Assembly: GCA_030594665.1 (NCBI GenBank)
Contig: JAUVET010000098.1
Span: 1-6,124 of the forward strand
Direction of reading: 5' to 3'
DNA length: 6,124 bases
Origin: Methanosarcinaceae archaeon
GTDB taxonomy: Archaea; Halobacteriota; Methanosarcinia; Methanosarcinales; Methanosarcinaceae
The position numbers and the translations under genes were made by a program. Below, piece by piece: positions 1 to 5,247 of the stretch (within the stretch, counting starts at the first letter, position 1; each line of letters begins with the position of its first letter). Under the pieces are notes generated by a model. It made no database searches. It saw only the letters and a program-made list of their open reading frames with translations, and was not told the origin of the DNA.

Positions 1-528
1 AATGAGATCAAACAGATATCACTACTCAGCGCTGATGATGTGCCCGTTAACAAGGAATTTATATTTGATGGTGCGCAGGATAAGAAGGTTCGTGTGGTAC
101 TGGAGATGATTAATTCCGAGGACATGGGACTTGGTATGCCACTTCCAAAAGGTGTAGTGCGAGTATATAAAGCAGACACTTCCGGGCAACTCCAGTTCCT
201 TGGAGAGGATAGAATAGACCACACCGCAAAGGATGAGGATGTGCGCGTGTTTGTCGGGCATGCATTTGATATTACAGGTGAGCGAAAGCAGACCGATTAT
301 AATAAGATAAGTGAAGATGTCTACAGGGTAAGCAATGGGATCACGATCAAGAACCACAAGTCAGAGTCGGTTGATATTGTTGTTGTGGAACACCTTTATG
401 GTGACTGGGATATCATCACAACATCTGATAGCTACACTAAAAAAGATTCACGCACTATAGAATATAGGATCTCGGTACCTGCTGATGGAACAAAAACAGT
501 GTCGTATACAGTGGAGTACACGTATTAA
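1..528 (+). CDS. DUF4139 domain protein, C-terminal part (5' end outside window)
   Basis: The frame is open from the first base, so the gene starts before the window; the GTG at 40 is only an internal codon. The visible 175 residues match the C-terminal half of DUF4139 as I know the family: GLGMPLPKGVVRVYK (residues 43-57), GEDRIDHT (68-75), GHAFDITGERKQTDY (86-100), then IKNHKSESVDIVVVEHLYGDW (117-136, conserved NHK), and a beta-rich end closing in YTVEYTY. These proteins are usually secreted or surface-associated, with an N-terminal beta/coiled-coil region, but the part that would show a signal peptide is missing here. The biochemical role of the family is not established. The TAA stop is followed 12 nt later by a strong terminator, so this is the last gene of its transcript. 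The family call is secure; function is unknown. Confidence 0.9.
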   Translation, partial: NEIKQISLLSADDVPVNKEFIFDGAQDKKVRVVLEMINSEDMGLGMPLPKGVVRVYKADTSGQLQFLGEDRIDHTAKDEDVRVFVGHAFDITGERKQTDYNKISEDVYRVSNGITIKNHKSESVDIVVVEHLYGDWDIITTSDSYTKKDSRTIEYRISVPADGTKTVSYTVEYTY

Positions 529-540
529 GAAACCTGGAGG

Positions 541-582
541 AAGATGGGCAGGACTGATAAACCTGCCATCTTATCTTTTTTT
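541..582 (+). terminator. Hairpin plus T-tract terminator after the DUF4139 gene
   Basis: AAGATGGGCAGG (541-552) pairs with CCTGCCATCTT (562-572) with one bulged G and a 9-nt loop. The stem is followed by ATC and seven T (576-582). The T-run would itself be enough for archaeal RNA polymerase. It also separates this gene from the convergent regulator that ends at 620. Confidence 0.85.
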
Positions 583-619
583 GTGTCCGATATAATTCAT
601 CATTCACAATTGTGGTAAT

Positions 620-1102
620 TTATTTTGTAGGTGCCATGTACGCAACATCAATTGATGTTAACAGTGTATTATTCGAACTGTCACGACCCACCATTGTTCC
701 GGAAAAGATCATGTTTTTAGAGCCGACTTTTATCTCGTCACCAACCTCAAAATCATACGTATCCCCGAATATTTGCAATTTGCCCATGTTTGAAGATGTT
801 ATTATTAGTTGATTCAACAATGCCCCTGTATATTCTTCATTTTTATACACGGGAATATCCATCTTCGATTTTTCGAAGTTGAGGACTTCATATGCCAGAC
901 AGGTTGGAACATAGCCACCACATGGTCCTGTGCGGCTTTCAACCAATCCCAAAACCCTGAGGTTTTGCATTTGGTTGCGAATTGTTCCTTCTGATCTTTT
1001 TACGGATTTGGCAATTTCACTGCTTTTCAAAGCCAATCCGCTCATTCTATGAGTACAAACCACTGTTGAAATGATGTCTTTTTGTACAGGCCTTAAATCG
1101 AT
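620..1102 (-). CDS. Winged helix-turn-helix transcriptional regulator with C-terminal beta domain; non-canonical ATC start proposed
   Basis: From the proposed start the protein has 160 residues. Residues 2-56 form a wHTH with the recognition-helix stretch [17 protein letters not shown] (38-54), then GPCGGYVPT (59-67) as the wing. This resembles a methanogen regulator family that, from memory, reads [26 protein letters not shown]. Residues 83-160 are beta-rich, with VGDEIKVG (120-127) and [14 protein letters not shown] (135-148), perhaps a ligand or dimer domain. The first conventional start in frame is GTG at 1063, but that removes [12 protein letters not shown], which looks like the family N-terminus (from memory LTPIQKEIL). 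A perfect Shine-Dalgarno, GGAGGTGAT (1106-1114), lies at ideal distance from ATC at 1100-1102, so I place the start there. A single base missing from the A-run 1102-1105 would instead connect the frame to ATG at 1114-1116. Cys16, Cys61 and Cys68 could be redox-sensitive; Cys61 replaces a usual Lys. Upstream repeats suggest autoregulation. Confidence 0.78.
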   Translation of the reverse strand: [160 protein letters not shown]

Positions 1103-1105
1103 TTT

Positions 1106-1114
1106 ATCACCTCC
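1106..1114 (-). promoter_or_regulatory. Shine-Dalgarno GGAGGTGAT deciding the regulator start
   Basis: This is the full complement of the 16S rRNA 3' end. The spacer between GGAGG and the ATC codon at 1102 is 7 nt. No such site lies in front of the GTG at 1063, which is why the longer N-terminus is preferred. An ATG at 1114-1116 overlaps the site but is one base out of frame and stops after seven codons (TAA at 1093-1095). Confidence 0.6.
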
Positions 1115-1119
1115 ATTGT

Positions 1120-1180
1120 GTGTTACTAAATTACCTAATCGTGTTACTAGTTGATAAACTTGCCTATTGTTGTGTTATCA
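1120..1180 (-). promoter_or_regulatory. Candidate operator: three phased TRRTAACAC repeats
   Basis: On the minus strand TAGTAACAC occurs at 1120-1128 and 1141-1149, and TGATAACAC at 1172-1180. The start-to-start distances are 21 and 31 bp, close to two and three helical turns, so all three would face the same side of the DNA. An inverted pair TTGATAA (1151-1157) / TTATCAA (1175-1181) overlaps the third copy. The cluster lies directly upstream of the wHTH regulator, which suggests autoregulation. A TATA-like TTTATCAA (about 1152-1159, minus) sits between copies two and three. Confidence 0.5.
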
Positions 1181-1393
1181 AAAAATACAAACAAAATGAT
1201 TGTTCCAGCAGAAGATTGAGGATGAACACTACATTTGAATACTCACAAAAAACGCAAACATTGCAAAGTACAAGATCGCGATATCTGTCAAATGAAAATC
1301 AGAACCCCATGGAGAAAGCGGAATTATATCCGCCCTCATCATTCTGACTCCCTAACCCGCGTATAATTGTTTACACATACCACATGTTACGAA
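1181..1393. other. Intergenic stretch without a recognised gene
   Basis: Between the regulator's upstream repeats and the first good TATA box I see no gene. A 75-codon open frame on + (1120-1347) has protein-unlike composition, overlaps the regulator's operator and has no ribosome site. The only weak signal is TGTTAC at 1385-1390, the core of the regulator repeat in the opposite sense, next to the TATA box at 1394. Confidence 0.4.
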
Positions 1394-1401
1394 TTTATAT
1401 A
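1394..1401 (+). promoter_or_regulatory. Candidate TATA box for ADH synthase
   Basis: TTTATATA is the best archaeal TATA match upstream of the ADH synthase gene. Transcription would begin near 1425 and leave a leader of about 140 nt. A second candidate is the T-rich TTTTTTAA near 1490, which would give a leader of about 50 nt. The ATG at 1566 has no Shine-Dalgarno, which would also fit a start close to the ATG from a poor TATA near 1540. Confidence 0.4.
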
Positions 1402-1565
1402 TTTGTATTACTCATCGATATACTTGTCGATTGTTGTGATCCATAGAATACGATATGGAAAAAGTACGTTTTGATCGATAAGGGATAAGTTTTTTAAGGG
1501 ATTTTGCACGCATTCCAAATGTTCCTGCGCAAAAACTATCTAACATAAAACTCTATAAATACATC

Positions 1566-2357
1566 ATGAGCGAAATTGGCAAATCTGTCAGGATGGAGCG
1601 GATATTCGACCGCAGTACAGGCAACACTATCATAGTCCCGATGGACCACGGCGTTGGAGCCGGACCCATCAAAGGACTTACTAACCTACCCGAAACCGTT
1701 AATAAAGTTGCACAAGGCGGCGCAAACGCAGTACTCGGACACATGGGACTGCCGAAATACGGACATCGCGGCTACGGGCATGATGTCGGGCTTATCATCC
1801 ACTTATCAGCATCAACAGCCCTCGGACCGGACCCAGATCACAAAGTACTCGTAACAACTGTTGAAGAAGCCATACGGGTTGGTGCCGATGCAGTATCCGT
1901 ACACATCAATGTAGGTGCAGAAGACGAATCTGACATGCTACAAGACCTTGGATTCGTTGCACAGCGGTGCGATGAATGGGGAATGCCACTCCTTGCAATG
2001 ATGTATCCGAGAGGTGATAAAATAGACTCCGAACACGATGTTGAATATGTCAAGCATGCCGCACGTATCGGGGCGGAACTTGGTGCAGATATCGTCAAAA
2101 CTAATTACACAGGCGATATCGACACATTCAAAGAAGTGGTAAAAGGCTGTCCTGCGCCCATTGTGATTGCCGGCGGACCACAAATGAATACCGAGCAGGA
2201 ACTTCTTGAGATGGTATATGATTCACTTGTCGCAGGTGGCAAGGGTGCTTCGATCGGCAGGAACGTATTCCAGTCTGACGACCCTGCTGCACTTGTATCC
2301 AAAATGTCGAATATCGTACACGGTGGGATGACAGTTGAAGAAGCAATGCAAGTATAA
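1566..2357 (+). CDS. aroA': 2-amino-3,7-dideoxy-D-threo-hept-6-ulosonate (ADH) synthase
   Basis: This is a class I aldolase-like TIM barrel of 263 residues. It makes ADH from L-aspartate semialdehyde and 6-deoxy-5-ketofructose 1-phosphate, the first step of the archaeal route to 3-dehydroquinate and aromatic amino acids, and acts in the cytoplasm. It aligns along its whole length with the Methanocaldococcus enzyme as I remember it. Visible catalytic residues are Asp27 in VPMDHG (24-29), Tyr147 in MMYPRG (145-150) and the Schiff-base Lys178 in [10 protein letters not shown] (175-184). These are the equivalents of Asp33, Tyr153 and Lys184, with a constant offset of 6. The phosphate-binding IAGGP (201-205) and GRNVFQ (231-236) are also present. 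The start [14 protein letters not shown] matches Methanosarcinales homologues; the C-terminus is slightly short. The usual partner, dehydroquinate synthase II, is not in the window. A generic fructose-bisphosphate aldolase label would be less precise. Confidence 0.93.
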   Translation: MSEIGKSVRMERIFDRSTGNTIIVPMDHGVGAGPIKGLTNLPETVNKVAQGGANAVLGHMGLPKYGHRGYGHDVGLIIHLSASTALGPDPDHKVLVTTVEEAIRVGADAVSVHINVGAEDESDMLQDLGFVAQRCDEWGMPLLAMMYPRGDKIDSEHDVEYVKHAARIGAELGADIVKTNYTGDIDTFKEVVKGCPAPIVIAGGPQMNTEQELLEMVYDSLVAGGKGASIGRNVFQSDDPAALVSKMSNIVHGGMTVEEAMQV

Positions 2358-2393
2358 GTTCGAGACGATAAAAAAATCACGGCTCGAATTTTT
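2356..2393 (+). terminator. Hairpin plus T-run after ADH synthase
   Basis: AAGTTCGAG (2356-2364) pairs with CTCGAATTT (2383-2391), nine pairs including one G-T, across an 18-nt A-rich loop. Five T follow at 2389-2393. The stem overlaps the TAA stop. The loop is long, so the T-run may do most of the work. Confidence 0.6.
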
Positions 2394-2402
2394 ACAAGAT
2401 AC

Positions 2403-2542
2403 CGGCAATGTTCCATTTTCCAGTGATTTTTTAGACGCTGATTTACGCTGATTTACGCAGATTTTAGGTTGCATCTGCGTTAATCAGCGTAAATCTGCGT
2501 CTAATAAAATTGTTTAAATCACTAGATTTTGGAATTGTGCCC
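2403..2542. repeat. Composite inverted-repeat element, copy 1
   Basis: The left end, CGGCAATGTTCCATTTTCCA continuing GTGATTTTTT (2403-2432), and the right end read on the minus strand, GGGCACAATTCCAAAATCTA continuing GTGAT (2542-2518), agree at about 18 of 25 positions. A perfect-looking hairpin (2431-2504) lies between them. The same arrangement recurs at 4819-5034 with a different hairpin. Left ends of the two copies agree at 26 of 30 positions and right ends at 20 of 25, so the two ends are separately conserved. I see no transposase. It could be a MITE-like element or an old intergenic repeat family. Confidence 0.55.
2431..2504. repeat. Long hairpin of ACGCWGATTT units
   Basis: The arms 2431-2462 and 2473-2504 are 32 nt each and match at 30 positions; the loop is 10 nt (2463-2472). 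Each arm is made of about three 10-nt units of the form ACGC(A/T)GATTT. Both mismatches are T opposite T or A opposite A. The element lies between the ADH synthase terminator and the cytochrome gene and has no coding content. Confidence 0.85.
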
Positions 2543-2860
2543 AAGATAACATCTTGTTGACTTCTTCAATCTCAACATTGCGAAGAGCCAAATCATTTTT
2601 ATGATCAAGACAAAATTGTTCCCAGTTCCCAGTTGCCGCTGTCCTCGAATATACGTTTGACAGTGAGAGCTTGCCTGGATGGAAAGATAGCAGTTCGCAA
2701 CGAGAAAATGAATTTGCATAGAGATTAATAAAACATATTGCTTATAAGTGCAAGAAGCCATAAATTATATACAAGAACAAGTGCGCAACTGCTATGGGTT
2801 GTATTATACAAAGATGAGGTAAGTTTCAAAGTGTTTATGTTAGATATGTACGAAGAGTGC
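2543..2860. other. Intergenic stretch without a convincing gene
   Basis: There is no gene with a start, ribosome site and family match. On the minus strand a frame without a start codon is open from 2741 to the TAA at 2514-2516 and reads protein-like near its end (NWEQFCLDHKNDLALRNVEI), so a decayed gene is possible. A tandem GTTCCCA GTTCCCA lies at about 2621-2634. The AT-rich AAATTATATAC at about 2762-2772 could be an upstream TATA box for the cytochrome gene. Confidence 0.35.
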
Positions 2861-2882
2861 GTAACACGATCAAAGAATATAT
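2861..2882 (+). promoter_or_regulatory. Candidate cytochrome promoter: GTAACACGAT next to a TATA box
   Basis: GTAACACGAT (2861-2870) is identical to a 10-mer in the repeat cluster upstream of the wHTH regulator (minus strand, 1138-1147). Six bases later comes AATATAT (2876-2882), a possible TATA box. Transcription would begin near 2905 and leave a leader of about 36 nt before the ATG at 2941. The position just upstream of TATA, over the BRE, is where an archaeal regulator can act. Confidence 0.4.
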
Positions 2883-2940
2883 GATTAGATGGCCTATCTC
2901 ATATTGGCATGTTGTTCGGAGATACTGACAGGGGAAAAAA

Positions 2941-4065
2941 ATGGCAGTAAAAAGATTGATAATTATTATCTTTATATGCATATTCCTGCTAACATTATTA
3001 GCATCATGGCAGATCGGTATGCAGTATATAGGGAAAACTGAATATTGTGAACGTTGTCATGAATCAAAATATGTTCTATACAATGAACCTGGTGATTCAT
3101 TGGACTACGCACATAATACACATGATGTATCATGCATTGATTGTCATAAAGGACCGGATACGGGAGGTGAACTTGAGTTCAAAGCTGATGTCAGGACTAT
3201 GCTGCTTTCTTATATAACCGGTACTGCCTCGCCACCGGAATCAGGGGGCAAGATAATTCTTGAGAATAAAGAACGATGTTTGAAATGTCATGAAGATTAT
3301 CAAACATTGGTGACTAGACGTGTTATTAAGCCACATGTAAAAGTGGATAATTGCACAACATGTCATTCAGGACACGAAAGAGGTATGTTTGAATATGTAT
3401 GTGCTGAATGTCACTTAGGACCAGTGACCAATCTTGAAGAGATTGGTGGAAAGCACTCTAATAAAGGATGTGACTTCTGCCATAAACAACATGGATATAT
3501 ACCACAGTGTTCAGACTGCCACGGTTTGTTCCATGGTGGTGAATTCACTGAATGTACCGAATGCCACACAGATGCCCATGCACCAAATGAGATCGCATTT
3601 AATGCAACTGATGTTGAAAACGATGTGTGCGGAGCATGCCATGCAGATATACAAAACATATTTGAGGTATATCCAACAAAGCACAATGATCTTGATTGTT
3701 CAATGTGTCATAGCAAACATGGTGCAATACCTGAATGTACAAACTGCCATAAACCACATGACGACACAATGACTGCAGATGATTGTGGAAGCTGTCATTA
3801 TTCAGCTCACCACCCAACGAATATAATATGTCCAGTGTCAACATCAACAAGTGTGTGTGAGGGATGTCACAGTGAAGCAACATATAAGATGGAAGAAAGT
3901 GCGACCAAGCACTCCGAATTACCTTGTGCACAGTGCCATACCCGGCATGGCGAGATCCCGACCTGTTCATCATGTCATGCAACACCACACGGTCCGGCAT
4001 ATGCAGACTGTGGAGTAAACTGTCACATACTGGCACATGATGTTTGGGATATGGGGAGTGTTTGA
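2941..4065 (+). CDS. Membrane-anchored multihaem c-type cytochrome (15 CXXCH plus one CX3CH)
   Basis: This 374-residue protein has one hydrophobic segment at 6-22, acting as an uncleaved anchor or signal, with the rest outside the membrane. CXXCH sites begin at residues 36, 65, 113, 138, 154, 177, 190, 205, 230, 253, 266, 282, 306, 329 and 342; CGVNCH at 357 is a CX3CH site. The first four are spaced as in NapC/NrfH quinol-oxidising cytochromes (two, a gap, two; CIDCHKG and CTTCHSGHER). From residue 172 an exact 76-residue module repeats (starting at His172, His248 and His324), with haem sites at offsets 5, 18, 33/34 and 58; the third copy is truncated. Each module shows HG(Y/A/E)IPxC and AH motifs that supply further His ligands. 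Inference: it takes electrons from a membrane carrier such as methanophenazine and passes them along a haem chain outward. AGGGG at 2930-2934 is a weak ribosome site, six bases before the ATG. The substrate is not shown by the sequence. Confidence 0.93.
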   Translation: MAVKRLIIIIFICIFLLTLLASWQIGMQYIGKTEYCERCHESKYVLYNEPGDSLDYAHNTHDVSCIDCHKGPDTGGELEFKADVRTMLLSYITGTASPPESGGKIILENKERCLKCHEDYQTLVTRRVIKPHVKVDNCTTCHSGHERGMFEYVCAECHLGPVTNLEEIGGKHSNKGCDFCHKQHGYIPQCSDCHGLFHGGEFTECTECHTDAHAPNEIAFNATDVENDVCGACHADIQNIFEVYPTKHNDLDCSMCHSKHGAIPECTNCHKPHDDTMTADDCGSCHYSAHHPTNIICPVSTSTSVCEGCHSEATYKMEESATKHSELPCAQCHTRHGEIPTCSSCHATPHGPAYADCGVNCHILAHDVWDMGSV

Positions 4066-4078
4066 TCAATAACTGCAT

Positions 4079-4106
4079 TGGTGGAATTTTTCCACCATTA
4101 CTTTTT
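4079..4106 (+). terminator. Hairpin plus T-tract after the cytochrome gene
   Basis: TGGTGGAA (4079-4086) pairs perfectly with TTCCACCA (4090-4097) around a 3-nt T loop, and CTTTTT follows at 4101-4106. It begins 13 nt after the TGA stop. The cytochrome is therefore probably transcribed alone and not with the ACT regulator downstream. Confidence 0.8.
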
Positions 4107-4110
4107 ATAG

Positions 4111-4133
4111 TATATAATTTATAAAATTATATA
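4111..4133. repeat. Perfect AT-only palindrome, 10-bp arms
   Basis: TATATAATTT (4111-4120), spacer ATA, then AAATTATATA (4124-4133). It lies between the cytochrome terminator and the promoter of the ACT regulator, about 60-80 bp upstream of that promoter. It contains TATA-like strings on both strands. It could be an operator, a bidirectional promoter core, or a by-product of AT richness. Confidence 0.6.
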
Positions 4134-4192
4134 GTTTGAGTTAAATCGACCGGAGGGAGATTTTTCGAGTTTTTATTTTTTTGAAAAATGCC

Positions 4193-4200
4193 TTTATAAC
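4193..4200 (+). promoter_or_regulatory. TATA box placed for a leaderless ACT-regulator mRNA
   Basis: TTTATAAC is centred about 26 bp upstream of the ATG at 4222, the normal distance from an archaeal TATA box to the transcription start. A-rich GAAAAATG just upstream could serve as BRE. There is no Shine-Dalgarno before the ATG, as expected if the transcript begins at the start codon. Confidence 0.6.
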
Positions 4201-4221
4201 TTGAGATGCATCCTTATAGTT

Positions 4222-4725
4222 ATGTGGAGCACAGTACTCAAAAAATTTGAAAAACACCCTGCACAGGAAAAGGTTTTAATGATCCTTTTTGAGCGTGGTT
4301 TTCAGGTAAATGATGATGGAAAGGTAGTGTCAGGTAAAATTGAGATCGCCCATACACAACTTGCAAAAGAAGCCGGTGTGGATAGGCGTGTTGTTGATTC
4401 AACAACAGATGCCATACTATCAGACGAATTGCTAAAGAACATATTTCAAAATGTTCGCTCAATACCATTCCTGCGTGATGTAGCACCACTGCTTGGACTT
4501 GGAGTGATCATAATCACACCGGATGATGCGGCAAATACCGGTATTTTAGCAGAGGTTTCCAAAGTTGTATCTGACCATAATATAAGCATTCGACAAGCAG
4601 TTTCGGATGATCCTTATTTTACGAATGAAGCAAGGCTTACATTAATAACAGATTCAAAGATACCGGGTGACCTTGTGGACTCTATATTAAAACTCAAGAG
4701 TGTAAAAGGATTAAGCATATATTAA
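4222..4725 (+). CDS. ACT-domain regulator of amino acid metabolism (COG2150-like)
   Basis: The protein has 167 residues from ATG 4222. I chose this over the TTG at 4201 because homologues in Methanosarcinales begin MW(A/S)TVLKKFEK and because the TATA box at 4193 places the transcript start here. Residues 40-66 (IEIAHTQLAKEAGVDRRVVDSTTDAIL) form a helix-turn-helix. Residues 80-92 link (SIPFLRDVAPLLG), and 94-167 form an ACT domain, with GVIIITPDDAANTGILAEV (94-112) and the ISIRQAVSDDPYF stretch (121-133). ACT domains bind small ligands, usually amino acids. Inference: it senses an amino acid and adjusts transcription or an enzyme of amino acid synthesis; its target is unknown. The length is usual for the family. 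It is monocistronic by context. Nearby ADH synthase is an amino acid gene, but the cytochrome lies between them. Confidence 0.88.
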   Translation: MWSTVLKKFEKHPAQEKVLMILFERGFQVNDDGKVVSGKIEIAHTQLAKEAGVDRRVVDSTTDAILSDELLKNIFQNVRSIPFLRDVAPLLGLGVIIITPDDAANTGILAEVSKVVSDHNISIRQAVSDDPYFTNEARLTLITDSKIPGDLVDSILKLKSVKGLSIY

Positions 4726-4818
4726 AAACAGTGCCACCACACGCGCGCAGCGCGGCACGTTCCACCGCTGCCAATCCATTGCCTTGCATACATATCGAAG
4801 TTTCAATTGTTGTCAGAG

Positions 4819-5034
4819 CGGCACTATCCCATTTTCCAGTTATTTTTTCCAACTCGCCTCTAATTAACATTCATTTAAATTAGCATTTAGTTGCCACCTA
4901 TTATTAAAGAAATCAACCGCAGAGGACGCTGAGAGCGCAGAGTTGTCAATATAAGATTCTCTGCGTACCCAGCGTGCTCTGCGGTGATTTTTTTTCCCAT
5001 ATTACTGGGATAACTGGATTTTGGAACAGTGCCG
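4819..5034. repeat. Composite inverted-repeat element, copy 2
   Basis: The left end is CGGCACTATCCCATTTTCCA continuing GTTAT (4819-4843). The right end, read on the minus strand from 5034, is CGGCACTGTTCCAAAATCCA continuing GTTAT. They agree at 20 of 25 positions, with the TTT/AAA difference at the same place as in copy 1. A CGCAGAG-type hairpin sits between them where copy 1 carries the ACGCWGATTT hairpin. No coding sequence for mobility is present. Confidence 0.55.
4912..4988. repeat. Hairpin of CCGCAGAG / ACGCTGAG units with T-tract
   Basis: The left arm (4912-4942) reads ATCAACCGCAGAGG, ACGCTGAGAG, CGCAGAG. The right arm (4959-4988) is its imperfect complement, ending CTCTGCGGTGAT. There is one extra A in the left arm, and the inner part differs at a few positions. 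Eight T follow the G-A of the right arm (4988-4995), so it could act as a terminator for rightward transcription. It is a two-arm copy of the family also present at 5893-6010. Confidence 0.8.
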
Positions 5035-5223
5035 TCAGAGCATCTATGTTTGCGCGGATTACTAAAGACGTAGGAACTGCGTATTTTGTGAATGCGGGTG
5101 AGTAGTAGCAGTAGAACGTGCCGTTTGCGGCAGGGTTGCTACATGGGGTCCGGGTATTTGGATTTTTCATTCCAATCCTCTGGCCACGTTTTCATCACAA
5201 AATATGTTTGATTCAATGAGTAG

Positions 5224-5229
5224 AAAAAA
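5224..5229 (-). terminator. T6 tract downstream of the methyltransferase gene
   Basis: Read on the minus strand, TTTTTT begins 18 nt after the TGA stop of the methyltransferase gene, preceded by a short direct repeat GATGTGATGTG. Archaeal polymerase can stop at T-runs without a hairpin, but this run is short. Confidence 0.35.
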
Positions 5230-5247
5230 CACATCACATCATACATA

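Larger units (their letters stand above)
4726..5247. other. Gene-free stretch filled with repeat-derived sequence
   Basis: No credible gene lies here. It holds a GC-rich patch (4740-4760, GCGCGCAGCGCG), the composite repeat at 4819-5034, and a further 10-bp inverted pair outside it, CGGCACGTTC (4753-4762) / GAACGTGCCG (5114-5123). The sequence around these outer arms stays similar on opposite strands (CGGCACGTTCCACCGCTG against CGGCACGTTCTACTGCTA), so the inverted similarity extends further than the element itself. AACAGTGCC occurs twice in direct orientation (4727-4735 and 5025-5033). Confidence 0.5.

Noticed and set aside
605..614. CACAATTGTG palindrome between the convergent genes
   Set aside because: It is a single 10-bp palindrome without a T-tract on either strand and too short to call an operator or terminator.
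1120..1347. 75-codon open frame on the plus strand
   Set aside because: It covers the regulator's repeat cluster, has no ribosome site, no recognisable motif and an unnatural composition.
2431..2504. Possible CRISPR-like repeats (tandem ACGCWGATTT units)
   Set aside because: Units are contiguous, about 10 nt long and form a single hairpin; there are no unique spacers and no cas genes.
3599..4078. 159-codon open frame on the minus strand under the cytochrome gene
   Set aside because: It is a shadow of the CXXCH-coding strand; no protein family features.
4152..4160. GGAGGGAGA, a Shine-Dalgarno-like string upstream of the ACT regulator
   Set aside because: No start codon follows at a usable distance except an ATT that would give a 14-residue peptide; the regulator itself is 60 nt further on with its own TATA box.
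4946..5170. 74-codon open frame on the minus strand (starts MKNPNTRTPC)
   Set aside because: It runs through the hairpin and the repeat end and so is made of repeat sequence; no ribosome site or family match. It is mentioned only for its ALFQNPVI peptide.
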